From assembly GCF_042611095.1 (NCBI RefSeq), contig NZ_JBHFPV010000002.1, positions 620,001 to 684,000 of the forward strand: DNA of 64,000 nucleotides, in the 5' to 3' direction. Made by a program: the position numbers and the translations under genes. Numbering within the stretch: position 1 is the first letter of the stretch; every line of letters begins with the position of its first letter. Shown one piece after another: positions 27,018 through 35,197 of the stretch. The notes beneath the pieces are model-generated. The model was not told the DNA's origin. It made no database searches and saw only the letters and a list, made by a program, of their open reading frames with translations. This stretch comes from Meishania litoralis. GTDB lineage: Bacteria; Bacteroidota; Bacteroidia; Flavobacteriales; Flavobacteriaceae.

Positions 27018-27336
27018 ACCTTTTTCTATTTCCCGGGCGACCATATTCCGTATAGTTCTTTGAAAACTCGATAAGGTCATTCCAATTTTCGTTAATCAGG
27101 GCCTCTTTCTTTTTATGGGACCATCCTTTTATCTGTTTTTAAATCTTTATCGCTTCTGATGGATTGGTACACTGAAGATGCCATTTTAAAATCACCGGTC
27201 TTCTCGAATAGGTATAACTATCTTTTCTATGACCCGATTTGTGTTGTGCCAACCTTCTTTCCAGGCCATTGGTCATTCCTGTGTAAAAGGTGCCATCGGA
27301 ACAAAAAAGGATGTAGACGAAGTAGAATTTCATCAT
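26998..27336 (-). pseudogene. GIY-YIG endonuclease gene broken by an in-frame stop
   Basis: The frame begins with a classic small GIY-YIG domain: FVYILFCSDGTFYTGMTN, then RRLAQHKSG and YTYSRRP. It meets TAA at 27139-27141 after residue 65. The same frame then continues without a gap as KQIKGWSHKKKEALI and NWNDLIEFSK, the usual end of the family, to a stop at 26998. The family normally has EKQIKGW at this point, so one base change (GAA to TAA) explains the break. The last residues (RKRSSTGSD) are encoded by repeat copy A. Without the stop it would be 112 residues, a normal length. A sequencing error is possible. Confidence 0.82.
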
Positions 27337-27382
27337 TTAAATATAAAAAATGTACTGCTAATGCGCCTCGACATGAATTGCG

Positions 27383-27467
27383 CTTCGACAAGCTCAGCGT
27401 GACAGCATAGTTTCGATTTGTCAAACGGCCAAATCAATGGAATAATGTCAGTCCGAGCCTGTCGAGG
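27383..27467. repeat. terminal-inverted-repeat element, copy B
   Basis: The left arm CTTCGACAAGCTCAGC... (27383-27404) and the right arm TGTCAGTCCGAGCC... (27446-27467) are inverted relative to each other. The interior is only 41 bp, a shortened version of copy A (ACGGCC and ATGTCAG are shared). It lies just upstream of the GIY-YIG start and in the same orientation as copy A, so the gene is bracketed by direct copies. Confidence 0.8.
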
Positions 27468-27494
27468 ACCTTTTCGTATTTCATTGGCGATGCG

Positions 27495-27516
27495 CTTCGA
27501 CAAGCTCAGCGTGACA
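27495..27516. repeat. solo left arm of the inverted-repeat family
   Basis: A 22-bp copy identical to the left arm of copy B (27383-27404) lies directly before the stop of the amidotransferase gene, with no matching right arm. Confidence 0.75.
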
Positions 27517-27519
27517 ATA

Positions 27520-28263
27520 TCATTTCGATTTACAATGTTTCAAAAAAGCTTCATAAAGTCTATCGGCATCGATGACTTCGGTACCCAAAGTAGGTGAAAA
27601 TTCGGGGTGCCATTGTACGCCCATCACCTTGCCGTCAGGCTCCTTTGAGTACCCGAAAGCTTCGATGATCCCATCGGGTGCATTTGCATAGACCTCCAAA
27701 TCATTGCCTAGATCTTTGACCGCTTGATGATGTACAGTATTCACATAGGGATTTATTTCTTCCGAATACAAATGTGCCAAAAAAGTGCCTTTGACAAATG
27801 TTATGGGGTGCTTGATGGTATCGTACAACTCCGCCGAACGATGCTCATCGGCAACCGGATTTTGTGTGGCCGTATCTTGATACAAAGTGCCGCCAAAATA
27901 TACGTTCATCAATTGCAATCCGCGACAAATGCCCAGTACCGGTTTTGAGTTTTTAATGGCGAAATCCAAAATTTTCATTTCGTACCGATCTCGGTACACA
28001 TCGCCTTTCCATCTTCCTATGGGTTGCTCTCCATAGGTTTCGGGGGCCAAATCGACCCCGCCCTGAAAAACGAACCCATCCATTTCGGAAAGAATATCGA
28101 CCAGTAATTCGTCTTTTACATCTGGAATCAATACGGGCAACACTCCTTTTTTGGTCAAGTAATTTGCCATATCGCTCTCGATATAGGTCAACGATTTCGG
28201 GCCGAAGACGATCCGCTCTTTATCTGGATATAAAAAGCAAGCGGAAATTCCGATTTTGATCAT
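27520..28263 (-). CDS. class-I glutamine amidotransferase-like gamma-glutamyl hydrolase (PuuD-like)
   Basis: This 247-residue protein is of the gamma-glutamyl-GABA hydrolase family. The nucleophile is Cys113 (GICRGLQLMN) and the His219/Glu221 pair lies in QWHPEF. It would cut gamma-glutamyl amides into glutamate and the free amine or amino acid. Its start overlaps the stop of the Fe-alcohol dehydrogenase by 4 bp, so the two are coupled. In this cluster the likely substrate is gamma-glutamylglycine, by inference from the neighbouring enzymes. Confidence 0.92.
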   Translation of the reverse strand: MIKIGISACFLYPDKERIVFGPKSLTYIESDMANYLTKKGVLPVLIPDVKDELLVDILSEMDGFVFQGGVDLAPETYGEQPIGRWKGDVYRDRYEMKILDFAIKNSKPVLGICRGLQLMNVYFGGTLYQDTATQNPVADEHRSAELYDTIKHPITFVKGTFLAHLYSEEINPYVNTVHHQAVKDLGNDLEVYANAPDGIIEAFGYSKEPDGKVMGVQWHPEFSPTLGTEVIDADRLYEAFLKHCKSK

Positions 28264-29408
28264 AGGGCTTTTTCATAAAGATTTTTAAAGTCGGCTCTTG
28301 TAACCGGTTTCGGATTATTGGGATGGCAAAAATCGGCTTCGGCCAGTTCTGAAAGTTCTTCAATATGCTTGGCTTCCACACCGATTGCGGAAAGTTTGGT
28401 CGGTAGCCCAAGCCGGTCGTTCATTTCAAAAAGGTGGTCCACTACCCTATTGCCGTTATTTTTTGACAGTCCGAAAGCATCGGCCATTTTATCGAATCGG
28501 GCCTCAAAGCCTTCGTAATTGAATTGCATGCCATAGGGCAGGTTGACCGCATTGGCCAATCCGTGGTGGGTATCCAACAAACTCGACAACGGATGCGCCA
28601 AACTGTGCACCACGCCCAATCCCTTTTGAAAGGCAACGGCCCCCATCAGCGAAGCCAGCAACATTTTTGCCCGCGATTCCACATCGGGGCGGTGCGTGGC
28701 AGTCTCCAGGGAATTGGCGATCAAAGCAATTCCCTCTAAAGCGATTCCATCGCACATAGGATGAAAATTCTTGGCCAAATAGGCTTCCATATTGTGTGTC
28801 AAGGCATCCATTCCAGTGGCCGCGGTAATAAAAGGAGGCAATTCCATGGTCAATAAAGGATCGGCGAACACCATTCTCGCCATCAATTTCGGACTGAAAA
28901 GTATGCGTTTCTTCTTTGACTCATCCTCGGAAATTATGGCGCTTCGACCAACCTCGCTCCCCGTTCCCGCTGTTGTGGGGATTGTCACAAAATGGGGAAC
29001 GTCTTCGGTGACATATTTATCGCCCCCGATCAGATCGTCGTAATCGAACAGATCCCTTTTGTGATTGACGCGAAGAACGATGGCGCGGGCCACGTCAAGG
29101 GCCACCCCGCCACCGATGCCTATGATACAATCGCGACCCGTTTCGTGAAAGGCGTCCCCGCCCTTTAATACATCGGACTTTATAGGGTTTTTGTGCATTT
29201 CGCTAAAGACCTCAACGCTGAATCCTTTTTGTTGTAAATCGTTCTTTATTTCCTTAAAAAAAGACAACTCGGCCACCGTGCCGTCGGTAACCAAAAGCGG
29301 TCTAGAAAGTTTGTTGGCCTTTAAATAATCGGTCAGCTCCTTACTCGCTCCTGCCCCAAATCGAATCGGGCAAGGGAAATTGAAACCGTGAATTTTAGAT
29401 ACGTCCAT
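28260..29408 (-). CDS. iron-containing alcohol dehydrogenase
   Basis: This 382-residue enzyme belongs to the group III (Fe-dependent) alcohol dehydrogenases. The NAD-binding motif GGGVALD is followed by TTAGTGSEV. The metal ligands lie in GMDALTHNMEAYL (Asp, His), the HSLAHPLSS stretch (His) and DTHHGLANA (His). It shares a 4-bp overlap with the downstream hydrolase. A repeat element separates it from the glutamine synthetase gene upstream. I infer it oxidises the hydroxyl of a gamma-glutamylated amino alcohol. Confidence 0.94.
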   Translation of the reverse strand: MDVSKIHGFNFPCPIRFGAGASKELTDYLKANKLSRPLLVTDGTVAELSFFKEIKNDLQQKGFSVEVFSEMHKNPIKSDVLKGGDAFHETGRDCIIGIGGGVALDVARAIVLRVNHKRDLFDYDDLIGGDKYVTEDVPHFVTIPTTAGTGSEVGRSAIISEDESKKKRILFSPKLMARMVFADPLLTMELPPFITAATGMDALTHNMEAYLAKNFHPMCDGIALEGIALIANSLETATHRPDVESRAKMLLASLMGAVAFQKGLGVVHSLAHPLSSLLDTHHGLANAVNLPYGMQFNYEGFEARFDKMADAFGLSKNNGNRVVDHLFEMNDRLGLPTKLSAIGVEAKHIEELSELAEADFCHPNNPKPVTRADFKNLYEKAL

Positions 29409-29454
29409 TCAAATTTATCTTCTAATAATATTTAATAATACCTTTTGTATTGCG

Positions 29455-29600
29455 CTTCGACAAGCTCAGCATGACCTTTCAGTTTTCATTTGTTATTTTT
29501 ACAACTTGAATTAAAGCGCTTCGTACTTTCAACAACGCCGGAGTTTCTGTGCGTTGCGCAACTTACTAAACGGAACAATTTTAGTGCGAGCCCGTCGAGG
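29455..29600. repeat. terminal-inverted-repeat element, copy C
   Basis: The left arm CTTCGACAAGCTCAGCATGA (29455-29474 and on) and a right arm ending GAGCCCGTCGAGG (to 29600) enclose an interior homologous to that of copy A. The element lies between the glutamine synthetase and the Fe-alcohol dehydrogenase. It is more diverged than copies A and B. Confidence 0.75.
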
Positions 29601-29618
29601 ACCTTTTCACAATGTGCG

Positions 29619-29641
29619 CTTCCGACAAGCCCAGCATGACA
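29619..29641. repeat. degenerate solo left arm next to copy C
   Basis: CTTCCGACAAGCCCAGCATG... is a left-arm copy with a one-base insertion. It abuts the 3' end of the glutamine synthetase gene, just as the solo arm at 27495 abuts the hydrolase gene. Confidence 0.65.
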
Positions 29642-29647
29642 ATGCGT

Positions 29648-31006
29648 TTAAATAATTTCAAAATAGCGTTTCGTCTCCCAATCCGTCACTTCCGTTGAAA
29701 ATCGTTTCCACTCCCACTCCCTTGTTTTTGTATAATGATCGACAAACTCGATACCGAAAAGTTGCTTGGCGATTTTAGAATTTTTCATCTTTTGGGAAGC
29801 TTCCCACAGATTCGAAGGCAATATTCCTTTTTTGACTTCATAACCATTGGCCTTGGTCTCGGCAACATCCAACTTCAATTTGTTCTTGATGCCGTAAAGT
29901 CCACTCGCCAGACAGGCCGCCATTGCCAAATACGGATTCACATCAGATCCCACAACGCGATGTTCGATCCGGGTCGATTTTTTTCCGGGTGCCAATACGC
30001 GTAGCGAACACGTTCTATTATCATGGCCCCAGGTCTGGTTTATCGGTGCCCAGGCGCCGACTACAAGTCTTTTATAACTATTCACGGTCGGCGCGAACAT
30101 TGGTAATATCTCGGGCAGACATTTCAATTGCCCGGCCAAAAAGTGTTTCATGGCCTCGCTCATATGGTCTTCCGAACTGTCATCATAAAAAAGGTTTTCT
30201 TTCTTTTTTGGATCCCAAAGACTTTGATGTATGTGTCCGCCACAACCCGGAAGCACACTCTTCTGTTTGGCCATAAAACTGGCGATGATACCGTGGCGAT
30301 AGGCAATTTCCTTAACGGCCGTTTTAAAGAGAACGGCGCGGTCAGCGGCTTCGAGAATACCGCTGTACTGAATGGCGGCTTCGGTAACCCCCGGTCCCGT
30401 TTCGGTATGCAGGCCCTCCAAGGGCACATCAAAAGCTTGCAACAAATTGAAGAGGTCATTGAAATATTCAGCGTTCTCCGACATCCTCAAAATCGAGTAG
30501 CCGAACATTCCGGGTGTCAAAGGTTGTGGGTCTAGATAATTCTTTTCCTTTAAAGAATCGGAAGTCTCACGGTAATTGAACCATTCGAATTCTTGTGAGA
30601 ACATCGGGGCAAATCCCATCTGTTCGGCCTCCGCAATGATTTTTTTAAGTAAACTTCGCGGGCATACGGCCAGATCGTCGGACTTGTCACTGCCAAAATC
30701 CACCAGAAAAAAAGGCACGTTATCATCCCAGGGAACGGTTCGAAATGTATTCAAATCGATTCGCGCCTCAAAATCATCATAGCCAGTATGCCAACCCGTT
30801 ACCTTTACATTATTCGTATAGGAAACATCGGCCATATCCCATCCGAAGACCACTGAGCAAAATCCAAATCCGTTCTCCAAGGCCGATAGCAACTTGTCGC
30901 GATGCATGAACTTACCGCGCAACACACCATCGATATCGACAATGGCGACCTTTACTTTCGAATGTTTGCTTTCCTTTACCTTTTTGATGATCTCGTTCTT
31001 ATCCAT
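29648..31006 (-). CDS. glutamine synthetase family gamma-glutamyl ligase (PuuA/GlnA4-like)
   Basis: This 452-residue protein has the glutamine synthetase fold, but its start (VKVAIVDIDGVLRGKFM) is that of the gamma-glutamylpolyamine or gamma-glutamylethanolamide branch. Metal-binding Glu residues lie in SQEFEWFNYRE and TETGPGVTEAA, the His in GCGGHIHQSLW, and the substrate Arg in STRIEHRV. It would join glutamate to an amine with ATP. The ethanolamine-type permease 8 bp upstream and the downstream alcohol and aldehyde dehydrogenases point to ethanolamine as the amine. It is not the housekeeping glutamine synthetase. Confidence 0.92.
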   Translation of the reverse strand: MDKNEIIKKVKESKHSKVKVAIVDIDGVLRGKFMHRDKLLSALENGFGFCSVVFGWDMADVSYTNNVKVTGWHTGYDDFEARIDLNTFRTVPWDDNVPFFLVDFGSDKSDDLAVCPRSLLKKIIAEAEQMGFAPMFSQEFEWFNYRETSDSLKEKNYLDPQPLTPGMFGYSILRMSENAEYFNDLFNLLQAFDVPLEGLHTETGPGVTEAAIQYSGILEAADRAVLFKTAVKEIAYRHGIIASFMAKQKSVLPGCGGHIHQSLWDPKKKENLFYDDSSEDHMSEAMKHFLAGQLKCLPEILPMFAPTVNSYKRLVVGAWAPINQTWGHDNRTCSLRVLAPGKKSTRIEHRVVGSDVNPYLAMAACLASGLYGIKNKLKLDVAETKANGYEVKKGILPSNLWEASQKMKNSKIAKQLFGIEFVDHYTKTREWEWKRFSTEVTDWETKRYFEII

Positions 31007-31014
31007 ACCGAAAG

Positions 31015-32328
31015 TTACTGCATTTTTTTATTTAAAAACAGGAGGAAATACAAATAGGAAAGCGCCACGATACCAAAGAATATGGCCGCCAACATCGGAT
31101 TGTAATACGCCATCGCGATAAGGGCGATAGAAGCGATGATCAATGCCGTCATCGGAAATACCGGAAACATCGGCACTTTAAAAGGTCGCTCCATCGCGGG
31201 TTCTTTCTTTCGCAAGGCGAAGAAAGAGAACATCGAAACAATGTACAAGGCCAATGCCCCGAAACACGCGATGGTTATAATCTCACCGGTAGCCCCCGTG
31301 AACATGGCAACTATACCTATCAAGGTATTGAAGATCAATGCATTCGTAGGCGTTCTGAACTTGGGCTGTACCTTTCCCAAATAATTGGGGGCATAACCCC
31401 TTCGACCAAACTCGAAAGTGGCCCGACCACCGGCAAGAATGATTCCGTGAAATGAAGCTATCAAGCCTAAAAGTCCGATGCCGACCAATAATTTATATAA
31501 AAAATGTCCGCTATCGACCACTTGAGACAATGCCAAAGGTAACGGCGAATCGGAAGCCACATCACTACCTTCGGGGTAAACGACCGCTTCCCAGCCTGCA
31601 ACCCCTACGGCAGCTGTGAATGTCAAAATGCATAAAATGACCAAGGTCACAATGGCCGATCCGAAACCGATCAAAATACTTCGTTGCGGATCAATGGCTT
31701 CCTCGGCGACATTCGCCACCCCTTCTATGGCCAAAAAGAACCAAATGGCAAAAGGAATCGCCGCAAATACCCCCTGAAAACCATTCGGTAAAGGGTTCAT
31801 CTCTAAATTCGACATTTCGAATTCGGGCAAAGTGACCCCGGCAAAAATCAAGAGTTCGATGACCGCCAAAACAGTAACGACCAATTCAAAAGAGGCCGCA
31901 AGTTTGACCCCGAGAATGTTTATCACCGTGAAGATCAAATAGGCCCCGATGGCAAAAACCATCAAATCGATTGCCGGGTATACGAGGTTCAGATAGGCCC
32001 CGATGGCCGCGGCTATGGCCGGCGGGGCAAAAATGAACTCAATGTTCTGGGCGATTCCAGCGACAAAGCCCAAATGTTTGCCCAGCCCCCTATTGGCATA
32101 TTCAAAGGCACCTCCCGCTTTCGGAATGGCACAGGCCATCTCGGTATAGCTAAAGGTAAAAGTGACATACATGACAATGATAAAGACGGTCGCGATGGCC
32201 AAACCATAGGTGCCACCCTCGGCCAGGCCAAGGTTCCAACCGAAATACATACCCGAAATCACGTACCCCACACCGAGGCCCCATAGCATTAAAGGACTTA
32301 AAGCTTTTTTTAATCCGATTTCGCTCAT
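31015..32328 (-). CDS. APC-superfamily ethanolamine-type permease
   Basis: This 437-residue inner-membrane protein has about 12 transmembrane helices. The start region LSPLMLWGLGVGYVISG, and the IPKAGGAFEYANRGLG and EGVANVAEEAIDPQRS stretches resemble ethanolamine permease (eat family) within the APC superfamily. Substrate calls inside this superfamily are uncertain from sequence alone. It is the first gene of the minus-strand cluster and lies 8 bp before the gamma-glutamyl ligase. Confidence 0.87.
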   Translation of the reverse strand: MSEIGLKKALSPLMLWGLGVGYVISGMYFGWNLGLAEGGTYGLAIATVFIIVMYVTFTFSYTEMACAIPKAGGAFEYANRGLGKHLGFVAGIAQNIEFIFAPPAIAAAIGAYLNLVYPAIDLMVFAIGAYLIFTVINILGVKLAASFELVVTVLAVIELLIFAGVTLPEFEMSNLEMNPLPNGFQGVFAAIPFAIWFFLAIEGVANVAEEAIDPQRSILIGFGSAIVTLVILCILTFTAAVGVAGWEAVVYPEGSDVASDSPLPLALSQVVDSGHFLYKLLVGIGLLGLIASFHGIILAGGRATFEFGRRGYAPNYLGKVQPKFRTPTNALIFNTLIGIVAMFTGATGEIITIACFGALALYIVSMFSFFALRKKEPAMERPFKVPMFPVFPMTALIIASIALIAMAYYNPMLAAIFFGIVALSYLYFLLFLNKKMQ

Positions 32329-32377
32329 GGGCTTTGGTTTTTGGTCGGTCGAGTTAATTTAGATTGATTTCTTCTTT

Positions 32378-32385
32378 CAAAAATA
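32378..32385 (-). promoter_or_regulatory. -7 box upstream of the permease cluster
   Basis: On the minus strand this reads TATTTTTG, an exact TAnnTTTG match, 50 bp before the permease ATG. A TTG at ideal spacing is not visible. No regulator gene lies beside the cluster. Confidence 0.4.
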
Positions 32386-32554
32386 GGGGAAATTAGTTTT
32401 GTAATCTTAGCGTCAAATGGGAATTTAGCCATATTAAGAGTTGTATTATATGGTTTTACCTTCTCACCGACCGAATACATATAATTGCTTAGTTTTATTG
32501 TGCCCGTAGAGTATCTATCACTATAACTACTTTAGCTCTCGTTAAAAATAACCA

Positions 32555-33322
32555 ATGATAAAATTCTTTAGGAAAATTCGTCAAAAACTACTGACCGAAA
32601 ATAAGCTGGGGCAATATCTTGCATACGCCCTCGGAGAAATTGTTTTGGTCGTTATTGGAATTCTTATTGCACTTGCCATCAACAATAGCCAACAGAAAAA
32701 GACCTTGGCAAAAAAGGAGCAAACTTATTTAAAGGGATTAAAAAATGAATTTGAGATCAGCAGAGTAAAATTGACCAGATTGGTCGAAGTAAACAAAAGA
32801 AACTACTTGGGAGCGAAACAGATATTGGACTACACAGCGGATCAAAATCAATTACCGACCGAAGCAATATTTTCGAACCTGCTTTTCAAATCTTTCTCCT
32901 ATGATATCGCCTTTAACCCGAACAACTCTCTTTTGAACGAAATGATAAACTCCGGAAGCCTAAAGGACATATCAAATACAGAATTAAGAATACAATTGAC
33001 CAATTGGATTTCCACACTCGACGATATCTCAGGACAGGAAGAAGATCTTGACAATCAAAGGAAAAAAGTACTCGACATGTTCAGGAGCGATGAAAATAGT
33101 ATACGCACCATATTTGAGCACGCAAACCCCGACCAGCAAATCAGTTTTCCGAAAAGGGAAGATGGCATAAGCAATTTGAAATTATTGCGTTCGGTGGCAT
33201 TTGAGAATAATATATTCATGTTTTATCTAACAAGCTACTCCACCGAAACATCACATTATAATCCATTGATGGACGATTTAAATGTGATTTTGGAATTGAT
33301 CGAAACGGAAATAGAAGAATAA
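32555..33322 (+). CDS. DUF6090 family membrane protein
   Basis: This 255-residue protein begins with MIKFFRKIRQKLL, then has one strongly hydrophobic helix (GEIVLVVIGILIALAINN, about residues 26-43). The rest is a mostly helical soluble domain of about 210 residues. The N-terminal signature is that of DUF6090, common in marine flavobacteria and of unknown function. It precedes the nucleotide cyclase gene by 32 bp on the same strand. Confidence 0.85.
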   Translation: MIKFFRKIRQKLLTENKLGQYLAYALGEIVLVVIGILIALAINNSQQKKTLAKKEQTYLKGLKNEFEISRVKLTRLVEVNKRNYLGAKQILDYTADQNQLPTEAIFSNLLFKSFSYDIAFNPNNSLLNEMINSGSLKDISNTELRIQLTNWISTLDDISGQEEDLDNQRKKVLDMFRSDENSIRTIFEHANPDQQISFPKREDGISNLKLLRSVAFENNIFMFYLTSYSTETSHYNPLMDDLNVILELIETEIEE

Positions 33323-33354
33323 CACATGACGGTTTCGATATAAATTAATACTGA

Positions 33355-34443
33355 ATGCTATCGCCAAAAACAAAAAGAAACATTGCCAGAATAATTCCCT
33401 TTGGCATAATCTGGCTTCTTGTAGGCTGGTTCGTTTTGTTTATTCAAGAGGCCGCCATTGAAAACCAAAGCGTCATTACTTCTGGCGTAATCGCGCTTAC
33501 GATCGAGGTATTTGTCTTCGCGAGCATAGCGGTATTTTTCGTTGGTCTCTTGGTCGGCAGCATTGAAGTGCTTTGGTTGGAAAGTCTTTTTGGCCAAAAA
33601 AGCCTTTCGAAAAAAATTCTCTATAAAACTGGTTTTTACACCGTTTTTATGCTTATTGTCATTGGTATCACCTACCCCATAGCGGCAGGTCTTGAAATGA
33701 GCGTGTCTCCTTTCGACAAAAGCGTTTGGCAAAGATTTTCAGATTATCTATCGACCCTCGATTTTTTAAGTACATTGGCTTCAATGTGCTTCAGCCTTTT
33801 TCTATGCTTTTTTTTCGCCGGAATCAGCGATAATCTTGGGCACGGAGTACTCATGAATTTCTTCACCGGAAAATACCACAGACCGACCGAGGAAGACCGG
33901 ATATTCCTGTTCTGCGATATGAAACACTCCACTACTATTGCCGAACGCTTGGGCCATGTCAAATATTTTGAATTATTGCGGAAGTACTATTCCGACTTCT
34001 CAGATTCAATAATTCGTCATTCAGGGGAAATATATCAATATATTGGGGATGAAATTGTAATTTCTTGGAAATCGGAAGACGGAATCAAAAACAACAATTG
34101 TATCAGCTGCTTTTATGCCATGAAGGAAGACCTCAAAAAAAATGCGGACCGATACCGGTCAAATTACGGTGTGGCGCCGACTTTTAAAGCCGGACTACAT
34201 TTAGGCAAGGTAACGACAGGTGAAATAGGTGCCCTCAAAAAAGAGATTATTTTTACAGGCGATGTCTTGAACACCACAGCACGTATTCAAGGGCTTTGTA
34301 ACCAATTAAATGTAGACATTTTGGTTTCGGAAGATTTGGTAAAGGTATTGCCCCCTACTAACCCGTTCAAGGTTGTTTCAATGGGAACAACAGAATTGAA
34401 AGGCAAAGAGCAAAAAATGGAATTGTTCACCACCGAACTTTAG
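33355..34443 (+). CDS. membrane-bound class III adenylate/guanylate cyclase
   Basis: This 362-residue protein has four predicted membrane helices (about residues 14-31, 43-68, 90-112, 138-158), then a class III cyclase domain. The two metal-binding Asp residues are Asp188 (FCDMKHST) and Asp232 (YIGDEIVISW). A substrate Lys lies in the FKAGLHLGKV region, and the transition-state Asn/Arg pair is in GDVLNTTARI. The catalytic set looks complete, so it probably makes a cyclic nucleotide. ATP or GTP preference cannot be read safely. It is likely cotranscribed with the DUF6090 gene. Confidence 0.88.
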   Translation: MLSPKTKRNIARIIPFGIIWLLVGWFVLFIQEAAIENQSVITSGVIALTIEVFVFASIAVFFVGLLVGSIEVLWLESLFGQKSLSKKILYKTGFYTVFMLIVIGITYPIAAGLEMSVSPFDKSVWQRFSDYLSTLDFLSTLASMCFSLFLCFFFAGISDNLGHGVLMNFFTGKYHRPTEEDRIFLFCDMKHSTTIAERLGHVKYFELLRKYYSDFSDSIIRHSGEIYQYIGDEIVISWKSEDGIKNNNCISCFYAMKEDLKKNADRYRSNYGVAPTFKAGLHLGKVTTGEIGALKKEIIFTGDVLNTTARIQGLCNQLNVDILVSEDLVKVLPPTNPFKVVSMGTTELKGKEQKMELFTTEL

Positions 34444-34544
34444 TTTTTTTAATACAAGAAACAGAACGCTATAGCATTGCACTTGTCGGATATTACAAGA
34501 AGTCTCCCCTTCGGAAATCAAAGATTAAATCATTAGGTTGCAAA

Positions 34545-35129
34545 TCACTTTTTTCGCAACCAAACGTCAGGATCCAAATAAAACATCTTTTTCCAACCCT
34601 GAACGGCTACGGTATCCCTTAGATGAAAATAAGGAAACGGCGTCGTAATCGCATAATGCAAATGGGGCGGTTTGCCCTTGGCGTTCCCGGTATCGCCGAC
34701 CGCACCCAAAACGGAGCCTCTTTTTAAAGGTTTAAACGGAAACGTCTTAATTTCATCCAAATGGGCATAATAATGGAATCGCCATTTGGGGCCAAGCACC
34801 ATTACGGACTTCCCGCCTTTTCCGCCTTCATGGGTGTAAACTACGATACCGTGGGTAGAAGCTATGACATCGGTGCCCCTTTCCGCAAAAATATCGATGC
34901 CTTTATGCGTTATCGAGTTTCCCCACGGGTAGGCCCAAAACGAGTCATCGGCCCAGCTTTCGGTCGTGGCGCCCTTTACGGGTATTATCATGTTCTGGGG
35001 CAATAAAAATCCAACAGCAATAATTACAAAGGGCATCCAAAACCATTTGCGCATGCGACGATCCCGTACAAGCAGTGCGATGGTCGATAAGAGCACGAAC
35101 CAAAATCTATTTGTGGTGTTGGTAATCAT
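34545..35129 (-). CDS. M23 family metallopeptidase
   Basis: This LytM-type zinc peptidase has the ligand motifs HKGIDIFAERGT (His, Asp) and PHLHYAI (His-x-His). One or two hydrophobic helices at the N-terminus anchor it. The frame is open up to a TTG at 35177, but the ATG at 35129 gives a 194-residue protein that starts shortly before the first helix. It probably cuts peptidoglycan cross-links or acts as an envelope regulator. It lies 20-70 bp downstream of ligA on the same strand. Confidence 0.88.
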   Translation of the reverse strand: MITNTTNRFWFVLLSTIALLVRDRRMRKWFWMPFVIIAVGFLLPQNMIIPVKGATTESWADDSFWAYPWGNSITHKGIDIFAERGTDVIASTHGIVVYTHEGGKGGKSVMVLGPKWRFHYYAHLDEIKTFPFKPLKRGSVLGAVGDTGNAKGKPPHLHYAITTPFPYFHLRDTVAVQGWKKMFYLDPDVWLRKK

Positions 35130-35197
35130 AATTCGTGGTAGTTCGTTCTTGGTTGATAGATTGTCCCAAACTGTCAACTAAAAACTATCAACGAAAT

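Noticed and set aside
32343..32473. CGGTCG/CGACCG inverted repeat upstream of the permease
   Set aside because: Only six bases with a span of over 100 bp; expected by chance and not linked to a regulator gene.
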